NCBI GenBank assembly: GCA_036245805.1
Contig: BTRK01000006.1
Span: 49,531,257-49,595,256 of the forward strand
DNA length: 64,000 nucleotides
Direction: 5' to 3'
DNA from: Pristionchus mayeri
Taxonomy: Eukaryota; Nematoda; Chromadorea; Rhabditida; Neodiplogasteridae
Positions 12,430 through 25,399 of the stretch are shown here, one piece after another. Position numbers and translations under genes: made by a program. The notes below the pieces were generated by a model, which saw only the letters and a program-made list of their open reading frames with translations, had not been told where the DNA came from and made no database searches. How positions within the stretch are numbered: position 1 is the stretch's first letter; the number at the start of each line of letters is the position of its first letter.

Positions 12430-13782
12430 ATACAGTACCCTCCCGGCTACAGCAATCCGGCTACAGCATCCCCGGCCGAAGGACAACTTCATGATCTATT
12501 TCGTCTCACTTCCCTTTTAGTTCGCAATCTTATCTCGTAATTGCTCCGTTCATCTATTTTCGTAGAGTTCGCCATGACTTCTCACGTTGTGTAAGGTATT
12601 CGAATATTTAGACGAACATTCAACGAAGCCGTAGTATCTCACTTCACCCCCTCGCTTCACCTCCCATCACAGCACACCTGGAACATGCTCAAGTTCGGCG
12701 TAGGGTTCGAAATTCAGACAATCGTCTCTTCAGTTTACACACTCTCTCACTACGAGACGCTCACTCACCCTAAATTGAACTCTTACGCACTCTCATGTTC
12801 TTTACTCCCAAAAATGTCTCAATATAGTTCATTCATTCAATTAGTCGGAACTCTTTTTCCACTAGGCTATCCCTTCACTCATGGACACTCCTCAGTCCCT
12901 CCTACCTTCCATTCTCTCCACTCGATAACCGACTTTCTTCTTTGATGAAATCTGGTAGCCGCATCTCCTTGCTGGTTTCACCTATTATTTTAGTGTTTCG
13001 GAGCTTGTCCGACCCTTCATGCCTCCACTATACTCAGTACATACTCATACATACTCGATTTCTCAAGATTACTCACCTTCTTGCTGTGCCTTTTGATGTG
13101 TTTGTTCCATACCAGACAAGTGTAGAAATAGTAGTAGTACAAGCTCAATCCGTAGATCGTAGTGCCCACCCAGTGCAAATCCTGGAATATTTCGGTGTTC
13201 TGTGTGTTACTCATGTTTCCGTGAATTCGCAATTTCGCTTTCCCTCCAAACACAATTGCTCTTATACCATGCTCTTAGCTCACTACTAGCGAACTCCTTT
13301 TATTGCCCTTAATAATTACTCATTATAATTGTGTTTTTATTGTAAAATTTCCACGCAGTTACCCTTTTCTCTGCAGACACATTTGCTCTATGACAACAAC
13401 CACCAAGAATGGGCATATCCTTCACTTGTGTAGTGCAAACTCCGATTTTCTGTAGTTCACAATCGTCTTCCGTTCTCCCAATCGCAAACAATGATAAAGT
13501 TTTATCGGAGTAACCACAATGAGTACAACACAGACGAAAGACAGCGTGAGACTTTTGATTGATGCATAATCAGCGCATAGGTCAACAATACATACAAACA
13601 GTAGGGAAATTCGGGAAATTGTCTCTAAAGTGAACACATTTTCTCGAACGGGGAGAAAGTGTATAAGCTGAAGAGATATCGTTTCTTGAACTCTAACAAG
13701 GAGGAGCTAGATATCAGGAGGAACTTAGAAGCTCTTTGAGTTCAAGAGTTCTCGAGAGGGGAAAAATGGCTGAGATGATCTC
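12430..13782. other. Intergenic region between convergent genes, with the second 89-bp repeat
   Basis: This lies between the 3' ends of the gene at 6521-12429 and the fibronectin-domain gene. It holds the second copy of the 89-bp repeat (13382-13470), hairpin-family sequence near 12713-12770, and AT-rich sequence. No confident exon was found. The open frame at 12942-13289 (+) has no coding composition or splice context. Confidence 0.5.
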
Positions 13783-16700
13783 TCAAGAGTGCAGGATGGC
13801 GTCCTTGAGTGAGAAGGGAATGCACCAGCCGACGCCGTCCTCTCTCACGGCTATGCACGTCTCCTGCAGACCGCACTCGTCCTGCAAGTAAGTTTCAGGT
13901 TTCCTAGTGCATCGCCAAGTGACTGTACCTTAGTGAGCGCCCAGAATTTACGCGATGGGTGTTTACAACTTCCATTCAACGGTTAGCCCCCTTTAAAAAG
14001 CTGATGCTACTTCCCGCTTTCGAGATTGAATTCACGCGCAGTGTTAGGCCAGCGCCTTCTAATTGCTAAACAACGGCGATTACAAAAATGATATGAACTA
14101 TTAATTAACTATTGTAATTAGTGCAGTTAGTGAGCCAGCTGTTCATTAAGAAAGTGCACGCTTATCACTCGCCAGAATCGCGTCCGGGTTGCACGATGTA
14201 ATTCTCAGGAACGATTTGTCTCCCTTGATCAGGGGCAGAGATGCGTGATGGACGGAGCGCAGCTGCTCCTCGAATCGCTCCCCTGAGATGAAATAGAGTT
14301 TGATCAGGTTTTTTATACAGAAAATTCGAAGTTAGTCGATGCGGCGCTCTGCAAGAGTTGTATCTGGCTCTCTTCATAGACAATCTCAACCGGTTGAGAC
14401 GCGAGAGGGCGCGCAGAATGAAAAAAATCTTGAAAATATCTGAGTGTTCTACGGTGATCCGTTATTATGATCGCGTACAAGCACCATCTATTTCTGTGCA
14501 ACACTAGTAGTTGTGCTTGATTCATTCCCTGGGAAATATAGTTCGAGAAACGATACCACGCTCTCTTCATTCTACACACTCCCCAGGCCGAACGATCAGC
14601 AATAGTGTGTATAGAACGAAGAGAGCGTGGTATCGTTTCTCGGACTCTACTGGGAAAGCAAGCAAAAAATGTCTCACTGGTATCAGTTCGCATCTCGAAT
14701 TGCTCCTGATTTTCGAAATCATTGTGGCCATTCGCGTGCACGGGCACGATTCTAATGAAGTACTGCGCGCCCTCGCGAAGATTGGCGAGCACCACGGAAT
14801 TCTGAAAAAAAATCTGGCATTAACGTCTATTTTCGAAGACTTTCTTTGTTCATTTATCCCTTCATTTATCACGTTTCAACGATACAAAGTCTTCTTCGTT
14901 CTTTACACACTCTAGCAACTGATATAAAGAATAGGTCAAATGAAGAGAGTACTGCCGGAATTTGAGCTTAGAACTCTAAAACCTTAGAACTAGCCTCCTC
15001 TTCATGTTGCCCTTGTTGGAACACTTTTTCGCCCTATGTACTGGGCATTTCTCGAGCTGTTCTCCCTAGAAACTCATCCATCAGCGTCAGAGTGCTATTT
15101 GGGCCGATTCCGATTTTTTTTTGTGCTATTTTTTACTTTCATCGCTTCATCTATCACGTTTCGTGCTGCTGGGAGATTAGTGCTTGCAAGCGCGCGCCAT
15201 TCGCAGAATAATCAAGGGATTTCCTGCGAATTCGTCGAAAAAGTGATTCGCACTTTTCTTACACCCACAATATCCGCGCGCTTGATTGATGCGTCTTTGA
15301 TCTCGATGTTTTCACTTTGCTCTCTAGACCGGGGTATCGTTTCTCCAACTATTTCTGGCACCTTTCCCGAGCCGGCGAGGTCCACTTTGTTCCACGACTC
15401 AATCGGTTGTTGTCGGTGCTCGGAGAAGTATACCGTGGTTCCTGCTCATATATATGTTTTCCTCTGTTGTTGTGCAGGCAAACCCGGATACGGTGTACCT
15501 ACCTGCGAGGGTTTCCGAGACGGACTCGGGAAAATTCCATGCGATCGCCACTTTGCCGGGCACGAGATTTCGGTAGCTGAGCGCGTTGGCCTCGCGGACT
15601 TCAGCGAATTCCGATTCAGAATCTGTAAAGAAGCGAGGGGGAAGCGAGGGGGAAGGGAGGCTTTCAAAGCTGTCGTACAAACTAGTGAGCGCACTGATAA
15701 AAGCGCTATTAGAAACTATTTTAGAAGAGAAACAGTTATTTTTCATGATAAGCGCTATTGGAATGTGTCTACGCGCAAGCTTGGGGCAAATTCTTCGATG
15801 GATCACTCGATTCAAAATGAAACTCGTTTATTGTTGTAATCGCACAGGGAAAGTAGCACACGATAATAACTAATTATGAGGGAAGGGAAAAGCTCGGAAG
15901 TCTGTGTATATATCTAGTCGGTGAAGGGATCACGACCGCCGGATATGTGGGACCAATCTGAAACAATTTTGGATGGATTATGGCTTTTTAGGAAAGACTT
16001 AACACAGTTAAATATTAAAATAGTTAATTAAATAATATTCAAAATAACATTCTAGACGTACATTTTTTCAAGCTTACATCCGGTCTTACCAATAGTAGTG
16101 AATCTGTAGAGCGAGGGAGCGTGGATCACGGACCCGTCCGTGTTTCGGATGTTCACTTTCACGTAGTACGTTGTCAGACTCTTGAGGTTGGGCAGCGATA
16201 GCTCCGCGTCTTTAGACGGAAGTGGGATGTGACGCCAGTGGTTCTCAGGCAGGTCCTTAAAGATCAAGAAAAATAGATCAAGTATAAATTATAGCCGCCG
16301 GATGCTACTCAACAAACATTTGAATAAGAAAATCTTCATGTGTTTATCAATTATTGTGTTTTTGACTCCAGATTGGAAGAATAAACAAAAGAATCTTAAT
16401 AGTTATCGGCGGTTTCTCTCTTTCCTTGGGACATAAAGCGATTCCTCGTAAATTCCCGCAGCGAGGCGAGACAGCAGATGGTTTTGATGGCTATATTTTT
16501 GCAGATCGAACGACTGCTTCTATTAAGACTATTTACTCCGAAAAGCCTGATGTTTACGGAATTTTCCCGCTTTGCAGCATCTGCTAAGGCCGTCTGCATC
16601 CCCTCATGAATCCCAGTATTCTCCCCCCGATCCAGCGATCTAGAACCGACTAATATTTACATATTTACGACATTTAACAGGTCTACATTTTACTCGTTCT

Positions 16701-19700
16701 TTTCCAGTTCTTAGATAAAGCCGTCTGCTACAGTGCATTCCCGCTCCCATCAAGCCTATTATTCCCCGATCGCTGGTCCCGCTGCTCGAGCAATGGTCTG
16801 ACTTTCTCCAGTTTGCATGCTCTCTCGTCGGTCAGAGAGATGAGAGAGCATGCAAACTAAGGAGATTAAGACGATTGCTCCCCCGCTCAGACATTCGCAC
16901 TTTTTCCACTCTAAATTCGCACATTGTCGCATATTTTTCCGCCTTACTGTTTTCGACCACCAGCAGCTTCCCTCGCTGGGGGGTCTTTTCCTTCCTTTCT
17001 CCCCCATTCTTCTTCCTTGTATGTATCAATTGGCCGAGCGAGGTTGAAAGCCATACCTTGTTGTCACTGACATACACGTCGTAACCCGCGACCGTCGCTG
17101 CATGTATGTGCCTGTGAATGGGAAGAAGGGATTCTAGCGTCTCGAAGATCACGTAGACATCGATAGATAACAAAACAATTAGCTGCATGTGATTCAAATT
17201 CACCGATCTTACGATGAGATAGTGAAAACAATGAGAGTGAGGTGTGATGTGAATCCTATGCAACTAGTCGTTTTGTTATTTTCGAAGATAATGTCGCCAG
17301 TAGAGATGGCAAAAAGGCTCTGCGAGACCGTTTGGCCCGATGACGCATGCAATTCCCCTCGATTGATCGCAAGGGGTTGCATATTTGAAATGTAAAAAAC
17401 TCAAATGACAACCATATTCCCTAATCGTAGGCGTCATGCAATGTAATACTCACGGCTCGAGCATCCACTGCAGCCGGACGCTGTTGACCTCGTGAGAGTA
17501 GATTACGTCGACCTTTTTGATCGCGTTCGGCGCAACTACAATATTTGGTTTTATCGATTTATTCTACTCAAGGCCATTATTTTGACCCCTGCCTTTCTTA
17601 TTGAAAAGCCGTAAGCCATACGCATTTTCATTGTCAAGATTTATCGTACTGAGCGTAGTTCCTGACGCTGTTCTTGATGTATGCAATGGGGTTTTTTCGC
17701 CAGGTTGCCCATAGCCACTACAAGGATGTAATAATATGGGTTTTGCGCGCGCGGGCCGAGCGTCGAAGTGATTCACGCTTTCTCGCTTTTCTCATTAAAC
17801 GTCGATGCTCATGATGGGAGACCGGAATATTTTTTTGGCAATTTCAGACTTTTGCCTCTTCGCTCTTCATTACTCTCAATATATCATAGTCCTATTAGCA
17901 AATTTCCATATTATATTTCAATTTAATGTTCTTTATTACGATACTTTGGTGATTCCAGACCTTTGGGCGTCTTGAAGTTGAACTGGCCGCTCTCCGTGTA
18001 GACTTCATTCTTCAGCTGCGTGCGAATCTTGAGCAGATACTGCGTATCGCTGCAATTTTCCCTCTGGTAAACACAGTAGAAATGTAGTAATCACAGTAAA
18101 AATCCGGTAATCACAGTAAAAATCCGGTAATCACAGTAAACATGCTTCTAGAAGATAGATCGATGCCTCCCGCACCTCTTGAGACCGTGAAGGCTGGCGC
18201 TGGACTGAGCGCCGCCGAACTTTATCGTTTCCCATTCGTCCTTGCCCGCTTCGGAGTACTGTACGTCGTATCCTGATATCGATTTTTTAGAATCCATCCC
18301 GTCCATTGTCGATTACGGAGTACTGCACGTAGCCTGATATAGATTATCTCCATGAATGGCTGTGTCCATTTTCGGCCACTTCCCACTGCATACGTGAGTA
18401 TTTCGAAATCGATGAGAGTGGTTCATCATTCGTGTGCTTGCTTAGTGTATGATATTACGCAGAATTGGTCCCTCCCTCTGCACGATATTAGCTTGTTTTC
18501 GGCCACATGTCTCTCACATTTCGTCTCATAGAGCCAAAATGTGAGAGCGGGTGTGCGTTCCGTTTTCGGCCCCGCTGCAGCTCTCGAATACAAACCGCCG
18601 GGTTCTTGTATGTGGGGCGTTGCGACGAAGAACTGGGGAAGCACGTCACCTCCTCTCTTCATGCGCTCATTTTGCCCCCGGAAGCCCCCATTCGTGCTCA
18701 CGAGGAGAGCGGATATTTATTACACTTTTCTCATTACACACTTTTTTGGTCTATCGCCGCTGCGATGTTCGCGAGACGAAATTGCTTGGCGCGATCGGGT
18801 ACGCGGCATAAACCCCGCAATTTTATGTGCTGGACGGCTGCTGGCTGCTGCATACATTGGCTGCTGCCGTTGATCTCTCTCTCTCCCCTCTCTCTCCCTC
18901 TCCCTCCCTCCCTATCCTTCCCCGTCCCATTCCTCATTCCGGCACATTGTCCGGAATAGAAAGGGAACGCGTAGCGGATTACTATTCGTAACCGTATATG
19001 CGAAGTCGACACGGGGGTAGTACGCAAAGGATCACCCTGGTGGTTTCTGAAGGAGAGTGCCCCTCCTAGTATTAGGGCCGATCTTTAAATGTATAGGTCT
19101 TCCGAATACATTAAATACGCAAGTAATTATCTAATATTAATCTGTGAATGCGCATCTGACAAGCCGCGAGAGTAGGTTGGAGTGTTTGAACGATACATTG
19201 CAGGATCGAAAGAGATTCAAATTCTAAGAAGTTTTTCTGTTTTTCATATCTGCTAAAGGCTTGGACGTCTGGATGGTAATGACATTTCGGAACATAGACT
19301 CAGAAATGAACGGCTTACACCTCTCCCCGGCCCAGACATCCCCTGAATGCCAGATATGAAAAACGTAGAAGTTCTGAGAAGCCTACCCTCGCGACCACTC
19401 CTTGTGAGAAACATTTTGATGCTGAAGGCATAATCTGAGGGACGGCGTTTCTCCTATCTAAGAACCCACCCTTGATGTTGTCCACCATCGCGGGCGGGAC
19501 GTCCCACGTAAGATTGACCGTGCCCGAGCCAGAGTTCTGGAAAATATGACTGATGATCTTGAATAATACTATCGCTAATCGTCGTGGTCACTATTGAACA
19601 AAGTAATTGCTCGATAACCTTTTGCTACTATCATTCCAATATCTCTAGGAGAATAATTTATCTCATCAGTGAAAATGCACTTCTCAATTGAAAGGTCAAT

Positions 19701-22700
19701 CGGAAGTGGCTAACAGGAATCGCAACCAAGCAAACTATTGTGTACCATGCAAATTACTCTCATTCTTTTCATTCCTCCCACGTACTGTGAATTTGCAAGT
19801 TGTCCAATAGATGTCTTGATTACGAATCGAAGTTCGCACGGAAGTGACCTACCTTGAAGAGGCTGCTGATGATCAGATTCCCGATTTCGAAGAACTCCTC
19901 ATCTGAATGTGACCATTGAAAGATCTGGGTCAGAAGAGTGCAAAAGCACTCCCAAACGTCTGCCGCTGTACCAATTGGAGTTCATAGTAAAATAAGAGAG
20001 CGTGGAAAATGAGGAGGGACCTTCTTTCATTTCCGCTCTCCCACATTTTACTATGAACTCCAATTAGCATGGTGGCTGAATGTGGCCATTTAGAGAACTA
20101 GGTCGGGCGATTACCAAAAATAGTTCTTTTCAACGCTATTTTCGTAGAAATATTTTTTCTCTGCTTGTTCGTACTTCTTTCGAAAATACCGTGAATGAGT
20201 AGTATTGAGCTTCTCGAATAGTTTGTATTCGATCTGGCGGATCTCTGGGGACTGTTACCCGGAACGAACTTGCCATGCAAGAACTATGCGCGGCAAGTCC
20301 CCAAAGGCGGCCAGGACACATATCCTTCCACCCTGTGTTTCCATAATGGAGCTCAAGTAGAAGAAGGACTGGGGCGAAGGAGAAGATTGCATTAGTCCAT
20401 GTGTCCTCTTCTTTTCCTTCTAGAGCAACTTGGGTATACATATCCTACTTCTTTCCCCCTCTCCTGCCAGGTTATTAGTTTGCTAATGAGTCTGGGACGT
20501 GCCGTTTCCTGCTGGCGCTCGCTGAAATATGGATGGGGAGAAAGTGGGGGAGGAGATTGGTCTATGGGAATCCATCCTAGCAGCCTGCGCTAGACTTTGA
20601 ACGGTAGCAAGTGTGTTATTTACTGCACGAATTCCTCTTCACGCTCTCCTTTTTTTCTCACGTTTTTGCAGCGACGAATTTGCATGGTAAATAACACGTA
20701 AGCCCGAAAGTAGGAAAATATATTGATGTATTCGTTTCATACATTATCTCAAGCTCGACCGATCTTGGAGTATGTAGAAGGGTTTCTCTAAGTTTCCAAC
20801 GCTAGCTCACCTCTAGGCATCGTTATCTCCACGATTGAAGCCATGCTCGAGACTTGCGCGTCCGAAACAGCAGACCGGATGGTCAACTCGTACTTCTCCC
20901 CCGGAATCAGCCGACCCATAGTGAAAGAGCGTTCCGAAGTCTTGATCTGAACAGTATTTTTAGTCGGAAGTTAGTTCCGTGTTTTTGCGCCCGAATCACC
21001 CTCTCTAAGCTCCAGAACGCATTCCGGTTCCGGCTCCCTGTGACGCCCAAATATTTTCGGTTAGCTCCGTAACCTCAAGTACCTATTTTGCCGCCGCCTC
21101 TCCAATTGCGAAAGCCAGTGTAGGCTGAACTCTGTATTAGGCTGTTTGCTCTATTTTAGCCCAGAGGGTATTTTGACTCACGCCGCCGCGTGGTCTCGAG
21201 TGCTCAGAGGGAGGGGAGGAGCAGCAGCCGGCTTCCAGCCCCTCCCTTTTCGGTAATCTCCGGGCCGTGTTTCTCTCCCGTATTCCCTCGCAAACCCATT
21301 TGACACCCCCGCTATTCCCGCAGCGGCATTTTTTACATGACGCCACAAATGTTCGCTTCGGAATCTTTTCGAGAGTTAGCGTGCAAATGGACGATATTTG
21401 ATTTCCTTTCTCTGCACTTACTCGTCGCTCGCCCTTGCAAGAAGCAGCGTTTTCCTTGTTTACACTATTTCTAGAAAGTATACCTCTATCTGTTCATTCT
21501 TTGCTATCTATACCACACTCGGTTGGTCTAGAGAATGTCTAGAATGGGGAGATGTCGGCCCGGTAAAAGGTAAAAGGTAAAGGTGAGCCACGTCAAGCGA
21601 TTTTACAGTCGTAAACGACTACGCTAGGTGGTGTAGTGCGGTGAGGCCGATTACACCACCTAGCCCAGATTTAACCCATATTGCTTACCTGCCAAAAACG
21701 TTCGCTTCGCAAGCTACTCGAACGATAGTATGCAAATACAAGAGAAATTTCTGCACCTTCTCACAAGTACTCTCTTATCTCTCGCCCGTGAAAAAAACCG
21801 AGCTTTCACACATTACCTGCTGTCTCTGGAGCACGCCTCCCGATCGCGTGGTCAACTGCTTTACGTTAACGACGTAGTAAATGTCTGTAATTGAACTTCA
21901 TCATACGTTTAGCGTAATTGTGACCTCCCACTTATGGTCCGCCCCCTACATCCGCCCACAAAAAATGCTCCATTATCTGATTCTAGCATTCACTTCCTGT
22001 CTCTCTCTATCTCCCTCTCACGTTATAGCTCAAAAGCGGGAAGTCTCATCAGAAATGGATAGGGCGATCGGCGGCTTTAGAGAAGGTGGTGCTCAATTAT
22101 GTGCCGAGTCGCGCTACGCTCATTTCTTTTCTGCGCCATCGTCATCTCCCTGCTCAGTCTTCTCCCATTCTTTCCGTTTCTCCAGCGAACACCACAGACC
22201 GACCATGCCGCTTTACTGATAGGATATGCAAGTCGCGTGTTCGTCTTAGTGACTCCCCAGTGGCCAGAGTTCGTTCCAGACCCAAAACAATGATATTGCT
22301 TTTGTTTTCAATAAGGTTTGCCGCTCCCTAGTGGCCAGAGTTCGTTCCAGACCCGCTTCAAAGATATTATGACGGATATCAGACGCGTTTTTAGGATCCC
22401 TAGTGGCCATTCGTCCTTGCAAAGCGACAGCTGCAGGCTGACGCAGGCAATTGCCTCGCACTTACTACTTCCGAGTTCGTGAAAACAGATACCCTGTTGT
22501 GATCCTCCCCTCGCTTACCCTTTCCGTCAATCTTCCCCTCCTCGACGGGTTTCCACTCAAGTCGGACGCTTGTCGTGTCCAGGATGTTGGCGGTGAAAGC
22601 GGTGGGCGGGACTAGAGCGTCCTGCGCCTCGCCGTTAGGCGCCTGCATACTGGTCACGTGGAAACGGTTTTTGGAATATTCGCATATCTTGATAGATTTG

Positions 22701-25399
22701 CATATTGGTCGGCTTGCGCATAGGCAAACCTGGTAAGTCTAGTCCGTCATCCCTACTGTACACGTCTCTCTCCGTCATTCCTTATCGTAATCCTCGCGAT
22801 AAGAGGCACGAGGTCGCTCACCTTCTTGGTTACGGTAATAACGAGAACTTGGCTCCAGTCCTCGATTATTCGCCCGTGACGCTCAGCATTAACCTAGAAA
22901 GTGAGAAGCTCATTGGATTCTTGAATTCGACAATCTCTGAACACTTGTCGCGTGTGTGTGTGTCTATACGCGTCTATTCGGAAATGAGTATACAACGAGT
23001 CTATTATGCATAGCGCACTACTGTCTGTCTGTTGAAATGCCTTCCCACATATCGCATAGGGCACACATTTCCGCTTGATTACTGTGTTTTTCGTCTCGAC
23101 TCGGCCGGTTTAAATAGTCTCGTGGGTATTTACGGACTGAATGTATTGCTTTCGCTTGAGTATTTTCCTAATTTAGTGCCATTCAACATTGCGCACTACT
23201 AAGGAAGTATAGGTCGAAATACAGACCGCCGTCTCGCCGTATCTCTCTCTCCCTACCCCCCCCCCCCCCACCCTCCTCCAAAACACGGGCACAGAACTGT
23301 CTTGTCTCATTTTATAGTAAATTTTGCTGACACTCATTCTTTAATATATTGCGTTGATAGATGTGTATGTAATGAATATACCATAACATCGGTTATCCAA
23401 CTCTCCTAAGAAGAACTACACAGTAGGCCAGCCGCCTAGAGTAATCAAACAGCGAAAAATGCCCCGCCGCCCAAATCCATCCCATTTGACAGTCTTTCAT
23501 TCCAAGAAAACACACATCTCCTCATGGCTTGGCCGAGATTGTTTTTCCTTCTCCTTCTGACCCTTTTTCTCGGCTTTCGGCACGAGTCCTCGCAAACAAC
23601 CGGTGTCACACGCTCTGATTTGCAGTCGCCCATTGTTTCGAGAACCCTTTCGATGTCCTCGATTTGCGCTTCCATTAGACTCGCGGGATAATCTGCACTC
23701 TTACAGCCTTTGGAAAATAGACGATACGATGCTAATCGAATTAAGCCCCGACCGATCAATGATGCCTTCTGGGGTGCCAGTGTACTGGCCACGGTATTTG
23801 CTCCATCAGATGAGAACCAATGAAATTACCATCCTCCAGTATTTTGTCATTATTTTCCCACATTGTCAAAAATCGTACTGAAAAAAATCCAGGGTACTAT
23901 TTTTGGTTATCATTCGATGGGTGCTCCGGGGACTAGGAGGACTAGGTCGGTTTTGTAGCCAAAAGTTATCTTCTCAATTTTCTCACCAAATGGTGTGAGC
24001 CAGTGCGCACACTCGTACTAAGTCCCCTATCATCATCTCATTACAGTGCCCTGCGTACACTTCCCATGCGCCACGTGATTAATTTCCCCCTTCTGCAAAT
24101 GCAGAAGTGCGCTTCTCCATTCACATCAGTCGACCTGTCGAGAGAATGCGCGAAATCACGAGCGTGCTCCATCAGCATTCTATGCATGCTCTATTCGTGA
24201 GCAACAAGGTGGATAGCTTTGCAACAAAGGGTGCTCTTCAATCTCCCTTCACACCTTCCATACCAGCTAGACAGCACGGAGCATGACTAGAACCTTTTCT
24301 TGCTGCACCATTCCATCCCTAGCTAGCGCGGTTTTGCACGCCTAATGATGATCTCCTGGCCGCATTGTGCATTACTCGCGAATGATGAATGCGCACATGC
24401 CCATGAATATTTTACTGTTTTCACAGCCCTCGAGATCTTCGAAGGCGATTGGGAGGAGTTCTCGGGGCGAAAGTTCTTCACGTGAACGCCCTCGTCTTCC
24501 CATCCCACCCTTCTCTTTGTCGAGTGGACTTGTCGAGTGGAGTTCGAAATTTGAGTCACTGTCTCTTCATTTTTCACTTCATAGAGAGCGCGATATCTTT
24601 CTTGAGCAATGGTCTGACTCTCTTCAGTTTTCACGCTCTCTCGTCTCTCTGACCGGTGAGAGAGCGTGCAAACTGAAGAGAGTCAGACGATTGCTCTCTT
24701 TCCTAGATAGGCCTATTCGATGTACCTGAACGTGCAGCTCGTCTCCATCAGCCAGATGCGGCTGGATGAGTCGCACGATCGGGTCGGCAGTCCTCAGCGT
24801 CTTCCAGTGCTCGCCCCCAGGCTTGTTCATACGATACCGAACGTTGAAGGCGACATCTAAAATTCTAGCCATCACATTTTTTGTGTGGAAAATTCGCAAT
24901 TAGTCGTTGCGTCCTTCTGCAAGAGTTGTATATGCCAGATCGAGAAAAAACCGTGATATCGTTTCCCGAACTTTGGCGACATCTCAAAGTTCGCACATAC
25001 TCGACCAAACAAGATTTAGCCGAGAGAGTCCAATTCCTCTCGAATCTCGAGCCAAAATAAGCGGATTCCTCATTTTTTCGCCATCTCTCCCTCTCCCTCT
25101 CGTACCCCCTACTTATAACTCAGTGGTGGTGCTTTTTGGTCTCGCGAGCTTGAAGCTCTGATTCCTTATTGTAAATGCGAGAAAGGGCAGCAGCAACTGA
25201 CTGTCGAGCGGTTGCGGGAAAGTCCATTCGACGAAGATAGTGCTTGTTTGCGGATGGTATCTGAACGCATCTGTTTTGATCTTTGGTCGTTGAAAGCAGT
25301 ACTGACGAACACATACCTCGCTTTGAGATCTCTGATAGCCGGAAGTCCGTAGGCGAATGCAATGGTGGGTAGAGCAACTAGCAGCAATAGCCACCTCAT
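13783..25399 (-). CDS. Secreted multi-fibronectin type III protein with cysteine-bearing C-terminus
   Basis: Minus-strand exons, 5' to 3': 25303-25399, 25202-25270, 24726-24856, 22519-22642, 21817-21884, 20811-20946, 19853-19902, 19470-19536, 18176-18272, 17961-18049, 17454-17535, 17057-17111, 16090-16255, 15503-15622, 15362-15441, 14678-14801, 14169-14282 and 13783-13922 (about 602 aa). It starts with a signal peptide, MRWLLLLVALPTIAFA. About five Fn3 domains follow, each with the B-strand Trp and the late Tyr (for example TIFVEWTFPQPLD, SVRLEWKPVEEGK, VNLTWDVPPAM, VRLQWMLEPH, VAIAWNFPES; EKYELTIRSAV, TYYVKVNIRNTDGS). The last exons give LRITSCNPDAI and ETCIAVREDGVGWCIPF, then the stop. No membrane helix is seen, so it is probably extracellular. 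Two joins are unsure: exon 1-2 (GTACTG donor, 32-nt intron; the better GTATGT donor at 25316 breaks the frame) and the 5' edge of the last exon (13881 or 13922). Confidence 0.82.
14541..14647. repeat. Long near-perfect hairpin (intronic MITE)
   Basis: The left arm TCGAGAAACGATACCACGCT continues with CTCTTCATTCTACACACT, and the right arm is its inverse (AGTGTGTATAGAACGAAGAG, then AGCGTGGTATCGTTTCTCGG). The loop is about 30 bases. The same arm motif (GAGAAACGATACCACGCTCTC) recurs in part near 13670, 46530 and 57310-57490. Confidence 0.85.
16788..16880. repeat. Hairpin MITE of the GAGCAATGGTCTGA family
   Basis: It opens with GAGCAATGGTCTGACTTTCT and closes with AAGACGATTGCTC. The arms pair around a GCTCTCTCG...GAGAGAGC core. 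Full-length relatives are at 24604-24696 and 55315-55407, with more diverged ones at 9755-9842, 52674-52760 and 47479-47590. It lies in an intron of the Fn3 gene. Confidence 0.8.
18080..18143. repeat. Short tandem repeat, unit about 20 bases, three copies
   Basis: The phrase GTAATCACAGTAAAAATCCG recurs in tandem, with a final unit ending ACAGTAAACATG. It lies in the intron between Fn3-gene exons 17961-18049 and 18176-18272. Confidence 0.8.
19164..19394. mobile_element. MITE-like inverted-repeat element
   Basis: The left end CGCGAGAGTAGGTTGGAG matches the inverse of the right end, CTTCTCAGAAGCCTACCCTCGCG-type. The inner parts TTTTTCATATCTG and CAGATATGAAAAA are also inverted. A related element is at about 61650-61882, with shared GAATATCTGCTAAACGCC-like and CCAACCTACCCTCGC segments. 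Confidence 0.65.
19975..20066. repeat. Intronic hairpin with perfect outer arms
   Basis: AATTGGAGTTCATAGTAAAA is followed 50 bases later by its inverse TTTTACTATGAACTCCAATT. The inner arms carry AGAGAGCG and CGCTCT. It lies in the Fn3 gene intron between 19902 and 20811. Confidence 0.85.
21562..21680 (+). mobile_element. SINE fragment with GGTAAAA head
   Basis: It begins with GGTAAAAGGTAAAAGGTAAA, then GAGCCACGTCAAGCGATTTTA, CTACGCTAGGTGGTGTAGTGCGG and GGCC. The reverse complement is found at 1012-1111. The GGTGGTGTAGTG phrase resembles the A box of the fuller SINE at 10001-10289. It lies in an intron of the Fn3 gene. Confidence 0.65.
24604..24696. repeat. Hairpin MITE of the GAGCAATGGTCTGA family
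   Basis: The ends are GAGCAATGGTCTGACTCTCT and AGAGTCAGACGATTGCTC, nearly perfect inverses. The inner arms are CACGCTCTCTCG and GAGAGAGCGTG. It lies in the Fn3 gene intron downstream of exon 24726-24856. It closely resembles 55315-55407. Confidence 0.88.

Noticed and set aside
13768..13890. Plus-strand frame MAEMISQECRMASLSEKG with an apparent GTAAGT donor
   Set aside because: The minus strand over the same bases encodes the cysteine-bearing last exon of the Fn3 gene, in phase with its neighbours. The GTAAGT is the inverse of its acceptor region.
15036..15839. Longest plus-strand open frame (267 codons)
   Set aside because: It overlaps, on the opposite strand, Fn3-gene exons 15362-15441 and 15503-15622, which have clean splice sites and domain signatures. 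It has no recognisable domain itself.
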